Positions 52,401-63,355 of a stretch of 64,000 bases of DNA are shown one piece after another. Position numbers and translations under genes: made by a program. The stretch lies in the NCBI RefSeq assembly GCF_021917145.1, contig NC_061074.1, positions 466,651-530,650 of the forward strand. The letters are read 5' to 3'. The notes beneath the pieces are model-generated. The model had not been told where the DNA came from, did no database searches, and worked only from the letters and a program-made list of their open reading frames with translations. This stretch comes from Hypomesus transpacificus. Its lineage: Eukaryota > Chordata > Actinopteri > Osmeriformes > Osmeridae. The stretch's first letter is position 1. Each line of letters opens with the position of its first letter.

Positions 52401-53342
52401 CCCAGGCCTCCCCCAGATCCCCCTGCCGGAGGTGGACTGTGACCTGGGTCTGGGCCTGGGTCTCCTGGGGGGGCCCGGGGACCGCTCGTCCTTCTCTTCT
52501 CCTCACTCCCCAGGGCAGACGGCTCTGGAGAGGCCCTACAGCCCCCTGGACCGCATCACCCACCCTCTGCCTGCATGGGTGGGTAGCCCCTCTCCTCGTT
52601 TCCCCTGTCCTCTCTTGTCCTCTTCTTTCCTTTTCGGTCAGTTATCCAGGTCATCCCCCTTCTATCCTCCTCCTCTCCTCCTGCTCCTCTAATCCTCCGC
52701 CTCTGTCTCCTCTGCAGCAAGAAAACAACAGCGTACATAACCAGAAGGTCGACATCCTGCAGAAGATGCTCATTAAGGAACAGCAGGACCTGCTGGTCAG
52801 TAGAGTACATTTGTGTTCAAAACAGTAGAGTGGAGTACAGTAGAGTAGAGCAGTACAGTAGAGTAGAGCAGTGGTTCCAAACCCTGGTCCTCAGGGACCC
52901 CCTGTCCTGCATGTTTTAGATGTTTCCCTGCTCCAACACACCTGATTCAAATGAATGGGTCATTATCTGGCTCTGAAGAAGCCTGTTAAGGACCATTCAT
53001 TTGAATCAGGTGTGTTGGAACAGGGAAACATCTAAAACATGCAGGACAGGGGGTCCCGAGGACCAGGGTTGGGAACCACTGGAGTAGAGTATAGTACAGT
53101 AGGGTATAGTACAGTATAGTATAGTACAGTAGAGTTTAGTAAACTGTCTGCTCTGTGTGCTTGGAAGCGTGTTTGCTGCTTGACTTGATGTTGATATGAA
53201 TGAGATGTGTGTGTAAGGATGTGGATAAACCATGATGGAGAGCTCTCCATCCGGAGTCCAGCTGAACTGGAAGGTGAGTCCTGCTGATAAGGCTGAGGGC
53301 TGTCCTGTGGTTAAGAGGAACAGACGTCTAATGACAGCTGGC

Positions 53343-53381
<39 letters not shown>

Positions 53382-56300
53382 AGAGAGAGAGAAACACAGA
53401 TGGAGAGGAACAGAGGGGCAGGGAGAGAGAGAGAAACAGGAATATGCAGGGAAAGAGGGACAGTGTGTGTGTGTGTGTGTGCTTTCTCTCTCCATATTGA
53501 CCTGTGACCCCCCCTCTCCCCTCTGGAGGCCATGAAGGAGGAGTACAGCAGGACTCCGTCCCCCAGGCTGCTGAAGGACATCCAGGAGGCCAAGAAGCAC
53601 ATTCCTCAGTTGCAGGGACAGCTGTGCAAGGCCATGGGGAGTGGGGCAGCACAGGTAACCACACACCTCAACGCAACCTCAATTCAACATGAACTTGACC
53701 TTCCCTCAACCTCACTTGAGGACAAAAACTGTTGCGTTAGAGACTGGATTGGTGTCAGGGGGGCAGAGAAACCCTTCTCAAGCAGGCGATGTACTGATAC
53801 TTTAGATCCGGTTTAGATCCGATCTGGTTTAGATCAGGACTGAATGGTCTGCTCTGTCAGGTGGGGCTCCAGGACTCTGGGCTGGCGGCAGAGGGGGAGG
53901 AGGCCAGCCCGCTGGAGCCAGACAGGACTCCCTCGTCCAGGGGAGACCCCAGCATGGAACTCTCCTGGAGCAGTGCCAACATGTCTCCTGTAAGTGTCCA
54001 CCTCCGGGTGTGTGTGTGTGTTTCCGGACGCGTTTGTGAGTGCAGTCCCTTAGTGTGCCAGTAAGACGCCCAGCCTGCACACCAGCCATAGTTTACCTAC
54101 AGCCCAATAGTCCGAATAGGATTTATCACAAGTATCATATGGATACAGAACACCTTCAGAAGACCTCCCTCCAAAATATCCTCCCTTGTCTTGGATCCAT
54201 TACAAAGTGATCTGTGTTCCTTGGCTGGCAGGTTCCTCGTTTGTTTGGCCCAGGGTCTCCAGAGAGCCTGTACCAGAGGGACTCGTCGTGCCCCAGCCCC
54301 AGGACCACTCCCAGGGACAGCTTCACCTCCTGCCCCTCCCCAGATGTGGAGGACCACCCCGACCTGGTGAGAGCTCTCCTCCATCTCCCCCCCCACCACC
54401 CCAGACTAGACGCTAGACCTGGGTGCCTGTCAACAACGAACGTGACTCCCCCTCGCTTCACCTGACTCCTCGTCCTCAATTCTGCTCTCCCTGCTTCCCT
54501 GTCCTCCTCTCCTGCTCCTGTCCCCTCCTCTTCCTTGTCTTTCTGCTCTCCCCTCTCCTCCTCCCCTCCAGGACTCCCTGTCCCCCTCAAACGTCAGCAC
54601 CCCTTCCTCCTCACGCCTCGTATCCCAGATCATTGGTGCAGAGGACGATTACTTCGACTCAGACCAGGAACAGGTGAGCTGTGCAGTGTACTTAGTGGGA
54701 GCTGCTGGTCAGCTCAGGTAAAAGGGTTTAATGGATGATGTGCCAGGTCAATGTTAGTTCACACGTGTTGTGCATGATGTTGCAGATGATATTCCAGTTT
54801 CCAGATGCTTAGCATGTGTAGTGGAAGATGTCCCAGGTTCAAGGTAGTTAACAGGTGGATGATGTTGTTGATGATGTTCCAGGTGAACAGCCAGTGCAGC
54901 TGCTTCCAGAGCATCGAGCTGCTGAAGTCTCGCCCCGCCCACCTGGCCGCATTCCTGCATCACGTGATCTCCCAGTTCGACCCTGCTCCGCTGGTAAGGC
55001 TCCGCCCACCACCTGGTACTCCTGTATGCAAACTACGTTCAGGAAGCGATCCTAGCATTGTGAACATAGGCTCAGAAACATCAGGGGCTGCATGAGGACG
55101 ATGCTGTTGATCGCTAACGATGTGTGTGTGTGTGTGTTGCAGCTCTGCTACCTCTACGCTGACCTGTACAAGCAGACCAACACCAAAGAGACCAGACGAG
55201 TCTTCATGGACCTCCACACCTTCTTCATCGAGCGCGGGGCGGTGAGTCCGAGAGTCCACCACCTCACCTCAAATGATCCTGTGTGTTTGTTTGAAAATGG
55301 TTCATCTAAAACCTGTGCTGTTGTTTTTCTGTGTGCAGCACTTGAAGGTAGCTGTCCCGGAGCCCATGTCCTCAGACCTGGGTGAGTGTTTGGCTCCATC
55401 TACCTCTCTGTCTCTGTCTGCTGTAGGAGATCCCAACTGTTATCATGCAGTATGTCTATAGTGAACTCTTTGATTCTATGTGTGTCTTCTGTGTGTGTGT
55501 GACTTCTGTGCGTGCGCCTGCCAGACCGGCGGAGGACAGAGCTGATTCCAGAGGAGACTAACAGACAGTATGTCCAGACGCTGCAGGACTCCCTGCTGCC
55601 AGACGTGCTGAAGCTCCTGGATGACTTCAGGTATGCCAGGACGGCCCCCTCACCTGTCACCTGGGCTGGGAAGCACCACATCATGAAACGCAAACATGCT
55701 GGGTACTATGTCAACATAGTCATTATGGAACAGCTTTTTATGGATCCCTTGTACACGTATAATGATGTGTTTTAATCAGCTGTGGATCTAAGAAGTGATC
55801 CTGTTGTTAGCCATGGTTAAGATGTGACTGGTGTGTGCTGCGCGTGTGCAGGCAGAAGCGGGGGATGGGCCTGACCCTGGCCGAGGGCGAGCTGGCCAGA
55901 CTGGACACAGAGAGGGTCAGGGACAGGGTCGCCCTGGAGAGAGAGCGCTCCTGCGCTGAAAACATCCTCACCAAGATAGACGAGGTCTTGTGAGTATCAC
56001 ACACGCTAACACTCATAGATACACACACACACACACACAGACAGTCTCACTCACGCACACACCACACACACGGTCACAGACAATTTTACACTCTCACAAT
56101 CCACACACACAGTCATACATGCAGACATTCCACTCACACATATACAGACAATCTTGCGTAACACACTCATACACACACATACAACCTCACACATGCCACA
56201 CACACACACACACAATTCCACACATATATACACACACAACCAGAGGTTGATAGAACTCCACAGTCACACCCTGATCCCTCTCTGTGATTGGCCACACCCC

Positions 56301-56755
56301 TCCATGTGACACCTCTTCTCCCTTACATTTCCAGGGTGACCACTCAGTCGACGGAGGAGGAGAGATGGTGAGTGTGGTCTCCAGGATGGGGGGGGAGGGG
56401 GGGGAGGGAACATCACAGGAACAGCTACAGCTCTGATGTCTCCCCTTACTCTACTAATAATGACACAAAAGAGCCAAATTGATATTGATATACACACACA
56501 CACTCTAGGGTCCAGAAGCCACATTGAACATGTCATTGGGGAAAGCCAAGCATTCTGTGACATCTCAAGAAGCCTTCTGGAACATTGTCATATAGTGTAT
56601 GTATAGTTGCCTTTTTTTGGGTCCAGTATTTTGATGTCTTCCAGCTTCACCACAGCATGTGTTTGATAACAAAACAATCCCTCACTTCACTGGGAGGTGC
56701 ACAGAATGGGTACAGTATGTACGTTTATTGAGGTTGTACTGTCACACTGCTTCCC

Positions 56756-56803
<48 letters not shown>

Positions 56804-57943
56804 GTCTCTGTCTCTCTGTCTGTCTCTCTGTCTCTCTCTCTGTCTCTCTCACAGTCTGTCTCTCTCTCTCTGTCTGTCTCTCTCTCTGTCTCTCTCTCTG
56901 TCTCTCTCTCTGTCTCTCTCTCTTTCCACACCGAGCCTCTTCATCTGAAGATCTGGGTCTTAGTACACGTGTCATCAGGGTTTGTGTGTGAAGTCGCCCA
57001 TGCATGGAACCATAGGGGAGGGGAGTGGCGGAGGACAGGCAGGGCTGTGTGGGGCGCCATATGGCCCCTGTCGCAGCCCAGATGGCGCAGGGAGGAAGAC
57101 ATCTTGGTTAGGAGGAAGCGGCCGTGGCATATGCTCTCAGCAGCACGTCACTCGGAGCTCGGCCCACATTTATAGCGCAAGCTGCTCGGCGCTTGTTGAT
57201 CCGAGCATGAGAACAATTGAACATGTCGGGCCTTGTTGTTGCTTTTGTCACCGTCGTCGTCCAGGCAGCTTTGGTCCAGGCTTGTGCTTACAGGCATCGT
57301 GCAGGACACGGGTCCCACATCTGTTCTCTTCCCCCCCCTAGTCCACCTGTCCTGCTGTTCACAGTCCCTCTGGATAAACAGTGGCTGGTCGTTGTTGTTG
57401 TGTTGCAGCACTACTGTACAGTACGTGGTTCTGACGTACATGAAGCACCTGGGGGTCAGGGTGAAGGAGCCCCGCACGCTGGAGTCCAAACGGGTCCGCA
57501 TCAACTTCCTGCCCAAGATCAAGGTAGGGAGGACCTGCTCACACGCCGTTCATCCTCACCCACTCAGGACTCACCCCCATTCTCACCCTGTCACCCTCTC
57601 ATCCTCACCCTCGTACCTCACCCCCCCCCCCCCCCCCCTGTAATGTGTCCATCCCTGTGGCCAGCAGAAGAGCATTAAGCCGGAGAGGGAGGGAGGGGAG
57701 GAGAAGGTGAAGAGGCCCAGGTTTCCCAGCATCCTCGGCCCTCAGCGCAGACCCAGCCGCATCGAGTCAGCAGTCGGTCAGTCTGGGTGGATCATCAGGA
57801 TGATGATGATGATGATTGTTATTACAATTACTATGATTTATGTCCAGGCTGTAAACATCAAATGTTCTCAGGCAAACTCGCTGTCCTTCTGTGGGGAGAA
57901 TCTGTAAGGATATTGATAGCTTCTTCCTGTCTATGTTTGTGCC

Positions 57944-57978
<35 letters not shown>

Positions 57979-60900
57979 GGCAAGGCCCTGGACGGAGGTC
58001 GCCCACGGCCCCAGAAGCAGCTGTCCCAGCCCACCCTGGGGGGCTGCGACCCCCTGGAGTCCAGCCGTCTCCGTGGCAGCCAGTCCAGCGAGGGCTCGGA
58101 GCTCACTCACCTCTCCTCCCCCTGCACCTCCTCCCCCTGCACCTCCTCCCCCAGCAGTGCCTCCTATTGGGCTGGCTCTGACTGCAGCAGGGAGACAGAG
58201 CTGGGTGAGGCTTCCCTGTCTTGCTGGTTCCCAGTCTAACACGGGCTGCCTCACAGCTGTCACTCCCAGCATCCCACTTGTGGAACCTTTCAGTGGAATG
58301 GATGTCATGTGTAGCTTCAGAAATAGCCTTCCTACACTTCTACATAGTGTGCATGTATAGTTTGTATAGATATACCTATTTGTTTCCTCCTAAGCCATCC
58401 TCATCCTCTTTTTCTCCTCTTTCTCCTTCTCTTCCCCTCCTCTTCCACCTTCTCCCTTCCTTCTTTTCCGCCTTCTCTTTCTCCTCCTTCTCTTTCTTCT
58501 CTTCCCCCTCCTCCCCCTCCTCCTCTCCTTCTTCTCCTCCTTCTCTTCCCCCTCCTCCCCCTCCTCTCCTTCTTCTCCTCCTTCTCTTCCCCCTCCTCCC
58601 CCTCCTCTCCTTCTTCTCCTCCTTCTCTTCCCCCTCCTCCCCCTCCTCCTCTCCTCCTTGGCGGGACCCCCACCTCAGCTCCCTCCAGGCTCAGTGAGGG
58701 TCTGCAAGCTGCAGACCAGGAAGGCCTGCAGTACCCTGCCAACACGCACTTTGACTACAGCCTCTCCCCCTACAGCCTCGACCAATTACAAGAGGAGGAC
58801 AGGGAGACGGACAGGTAGGGTCACCAGACACATACCAGCACAGCGGTTGGAGGCACCTTGTGTTTTACTAAGTAAGAGAAAGACTGGATCTTTGTGTGAG
58901 CATACTTTAGATGAGAGGGTGGTAAATGGAATCCTTGTGTGCTTGACAGAAGTTTACAGTGTATTTGCCATGTAGAGGAACTTTAGAGTACGATAGAATC
59001 AGTGTAAACTTTCAAAGTCTGAGTCCTTTGTGGTGGTTTAGGTCCTTAGTGCAGTGTTTAGTTGTGTTAATGGCTGGTGTTGTCTGCAGGATCCCAGAGG
59101 GAGGTACCCCCAAAGCCCTGAGAAGGTGAGATCTGCTCTGCTCACTGGGATCTTTACAATGATCAAATGTCATGTTTTGACCCGGTTAAAGTTTTTTTGT
59201 TTGTTATTCTCCTGTTCTCCCATACCCTGCTCTCTCCAATCCTCTCGTGTCCTGTCTTCCCCAGGCTGGATGTTCTGGGTCTGGTGGAGGTCCAGAGCGA
59301 GGACGACCAGGGGACGGACTCGGAACACGACCCTCTGACCTGGCAGCAGCTGGTGAGCCGGGAGGTCCTGGCCGGCCTCAGGCCCCACGAGATCAAAAGA
59401 CAGGAAGTTATCAACGGTGAGGACAGGAGCGCTCGGCTATCTGCGAGGACACATCGATTTGTTCTGCCATACTGATGACGTGCGTTTCTACCCTTTTTCT
59501 GTGTGTGTGTGTGTGTTTGGGGTTGGTGTGTGTGTGTCTGCTGGTGTGTGTGTGTGTGTGTTTGTTTGTGCAGAGCTCCTCTACACTGAGCGGGCTCACG
59601 TCAGGATGCTGGGTGTTCTGGACCAGGTGTTCTACCAGAAGCTCTCCAGAGACTCCATTCTGCCCGCTGCTGACCTGAGGAACATCTTCACCAACCTGGA
59701 CGACATCCGGCAGCTGCACGGTACACACACACACACACGTATGCATCACCTTACATTTACATTTAGTCATTAAGCAGGTGCTCTTATCCAGAGCGACTTG
59801 CAGTAAGTACAGAGACATTCCATGTCAGTCACATACCAGACACCTTTACCTAAAGTGACAAGTAGTGCATACAGAAAGAACAGCAGAGGATCAGTGAACA
59901 TAATGCGCACACACACACACAAACTGGAACACACACAGACACCTGCACACACATGAATACACACACACACAAATAGATATGCACACACATGCTCTACTTC
60001 TAAATGTCCCTTATGTGGTCCCCAGTCTCCATAAGTGAGCAGATGACAGCAATGCGTAAGAGGAACGAGACCTCAGTCATCGACCTGATAGGAGATGACC
60101 TGCTCTGCTGGGTGAGTACAGCTCTGGAGATCTCTGCCTCGGATCTCTGACTCTCCAGATATCTGACTCTGATCTCTGACTCTACAGATCTCTGATCTTT
60201 GACTCTCCAGATCCCTTACTCTCCAGATCTCTGATCTCTGGCTCTCAAGATCTTTTTTGAGGTTAAGAATAGAGGTTAGGGTTGGGTTTAGCTTTGAGGC
60301 TGGGGGTGGTGTTGGGGTTGGGCTTTTAGAGACTGCTATGATGCAGTCTGGAACCGCTTCATTCACTGTGAGATGAACCGAGAAGTTTAGAAGCTTGTCA
60401 TTTTACTCGCTCCACTGTGGCAAAGATCCCCCTAAGGGAGCGCTACTGATTGGTCAGCCGGGTGGAAAGACTGTAACTGATTGGTTGACAGGCTCCACCG
60501 TGGGGGGCTATCTATTGGTCACGGCGCTGGCTGGCCGGGCGGGCGGGGCGGTACTGACCCAGATGTGGTGGTGTGTTCCAGTTCAGTGGGCCGGAGGAGC
60601 AGAAAATCCAGCAGGCTGTGGGGACGTTCTGCAGCAACCAGCCCTTCGCTCTGGAGGTCATCAAGAACCGGCAGAAGAAAGACTCACGCTTCAACTCCTT
60701 CATACAGGTGAGCCGTGTGTGTGTGCATGTGTGTGTGACTACTGTGTAGTACACACCAGGGCCTCCTAAAGGCTGCCTCAGTTCCTTAATATGTCTCTGT
60801 GTGTATGTGTGCACTTCAAAGCGAGGTGCAAAGGTTTAAAGATAAGTTGACAGCATAACATAACAGGGATGATTTTAAGTATTGTCTAATGTGCGCGTGT

Positions 60901-63310
60901 GTGTGTGTGTGTGCGTGCGCGTGTGTAGGAGGCAGAGAGTAACAGACTGTGTCGGAGACTGCAGCTAAAGGATATAATTCCGGTGGAAATGCAGAGACTC
61001 ACCAAATACCCTCTGCTGCTGGAGAATATTGCCAAGTACACAGGTACTACACCCTAAATACTACACACTTTATGCTCCATACAATGTACTACCCATTACT
61101 GCTGGAGAACATGGCCAAGTACACAGGGAAACTCACACGAGATCAGGCTAGTCAGACATTGTAAAAAGCTGCAGCGCTCTTCCAATGCCATGCCCCAGGG
61201 CTGGCATCCTCTGTGTCCCAGTGACCCAGCTAGGCAGGGGGGGAGGGGTCCTGAGCAGGGGGGGTGAGGGGGCGGGGTGAGGGGGCGGGGTGAGGGGGCG
61301 GGGTATGGACATGTGAGGACTGGGGAAGGGGGAGGATGGGGTCGTGTGAGTAGAGGGGAGAATGAGCAGCACTAGATGAGCGTAAATGAGCCCCGTAAAA
61401 AATTAATTAAAGAAAATTCCCTTTTATGTGCAAAGCTCTCACATAAAAAAGGATGCATGATTTTAGTCTTTGTGCACCATCCCGAATCAACCAATCAAGA
61501 CCAAGAGGTGTCATGACTAAAAGCCATAATCTCAGCTTCACGACAACAACAACAGCTCGTGTGTGTGTGTGTACAGCGTGTCTGTAAAAACACAGATCAG
61601 TCTATAGAACCAGGAGTTTAATAGTGTGAGATTGGCTGACTGGTGGGCAGGCTGTCTGGCTGGCAATCTGGTTGGCTGACTGGCTGGACGCCAGACATCA
61701 TAAGTTACCACTGACCTCTCTGCTCCACTCCATAGACCCTCCCTGCAGCCTGGGGAGACAGTAACACACGCCTGGGAAGCGCCTCGCGTTATTGGGCCCA
61801 TCAGCTTAATCTGGGTTCGGAGAGAGGAAGGTGGCGGGGGGAAGTGTGCATCGATGTCACAAACGGCAATAAAGATGAAGTATAGACGGCCATTAGAGGC
61901 TGTTAATGCGGCCGTGTTCACCAGATCCAGCTTGATAATGGTGCAGTGTTAATGAGCGGAGGACTGGGCCATTAGCTGGACAGACCCCCACAGGCAGCAG
62001 AGAGAGGTCTGAAGAGGAAGGGAAGGCTCACAGGGAGGAGAGGGGTCTGAAGAGGAAGGGAAGGCTCACAGGGAGGAGAGGGGTCTGAAGAGGAAGGGAA
62101 GGCTCACAGGGAGGAGAGGGGTCTGAAGAGGAAGGGAAGGCTCACAGGGAGGAGAGGGGTCTGAAGAGGAAGGGAAGGCTCACAGGGAGGAGAGGGGTCT
62201 GAAGAGGAAGGGAAGGCTCACAGGGAGGAGAGGGTTCTGGTGGGGAGAGAGGAGGGTCAGTCCTCCTCAGGTCCGCTTCAGCCTCGACCTGGTCCCGTGT
62301 TCCTACGGCAGGGAGCAGGACAGACCGGGGGGGGGGGGGGGCTATGTGTGGGTGTGTCGAGTGCTCGTGTGTTGAGTACGGGTGCGTTTGTTTCTGCGTC
62401 GCAGACAACCCTGCAGAGAAGGAGAAGGTGAAGAAGGCGGGGGAATGCTGCCGGAGAATCCTCAACCACGTCAACCAGGCCGTCCAGGAGTCTGAGAACA
62501 AGCAGGTGCAGTAGAATAGTGGCCAGGGGGAGTCTCCACCCTCGCTACGCTCACTGCCTTCTCTCCTCTACCTCCTCCTTCCTCCCTCGCCCCGCTCACG
62601 TTCTGCCCATCCCCCCCCTCCTCTCCCCTGTAGAGACTGGAAGACTACCAGAGGAGGCTGGATCTGTCTTCCCTGAAGCAGACGGAGAACCCCATGATCC
62701 TGGAGCTCAAGGTGAGATCTTCTCCTGGCGACCGACGCCTTCCTCAAGCTCACTCACTGGGGGTGGACACTGCGGGTTTGTTAACCCTGACAACGGCTAA
62801 CTCGTCCCCGTGACCTCACTTCCTCCCTCTGTCCAATCAGAACCTGGACCTGACGAGGAGGAAGATGGCGCACGAGGGTCCGCTGTCGTGGAAGGTCAAC
62901 AAGGACAAGACCATTGGTAGGGGCTGAGCTCATGGATCGTAGTCCGCAGGCGGGTTTAGTAACTTCAGAAGTCAGTCTCTGACTAGTCAGTCACTATTTC
63001 AACTCTGTCTATCTCCCTCTCCTCCCTCCTCAGAGTTGTACACTCTGCTCCTGGAGGACATCCTGGTGCTGCTGCAGAAGCAGGACGAGCGTCTGGTCCT
63101 CAAGTGTCACAGTAAGAACCTGGCCGGCACGTCGGACACCAAGCACATCTTCAGCCCCGTCATCAACCTCACCACCGTGCTGGTCCGCTCCGTCGCCACA
63201 GGTCCGACACTGGGGGGTTCTGTGTGTGTGTGCGCCTGTGTGTGTGTTTTTGAGAGCTTGGAAGCATGTTGCTCTGTGCGTGTCCTGACTCTATAACTCA
63301 CCATCTCACA

Positions 63311-63355
<45 letters not shown>

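Larger units (their letters stand above)
56335..59416 (+). other. ARHGEF12 inter-domain exons between RGS-like and DH domains
   Basis: Seven exons. The 33-nt exon 56335-56367 encodes [10 protein letters not shown]. Exon 57409-57523 encodes [18 protein letters not shown] and FLPKIK. Exon 57665-57776 encodes [16 protein letters not shown]. Exons 57977-58204 and 58679-58814 are Ser/Pro/Cys-rich and Tyr-containing. The 36-nt exon 59090-59125 and 59265-59416 lead into the DH domain ([20 protein letters not shown]). The middle part is poorly conserved with human, as expected for a linker. Confidence 0.85.
59574..62505 (+). other. ARHGEF12 DH (RhoGEF) domain exons
   Basis: Exons 59574-59720, 60026-60111, 60582-60707, 60929-61043 and 62405-62505 encode about residues 817-1008. 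Key blocks: [20 protein letters not shown] (CR1), [54 protein letters not shown] (CR3, the most conserved DH helix) and [20 protein letters not shown]. The domain exchanges GDP for GTP on RhoA (family knowledge). Catalytic helices are complete with no stop or frameshift. Confidence 0.94.

Noticed and set aside
53232..53273. Possible exon in the ARHGEF12 coiled-coil intron (GATGGAGAGCTCTCC... then GTGAGT donor)
   Set aside because: Good donor but poor acceptor, and human LARG has nothing at this place; flanking exons join directly in frame.
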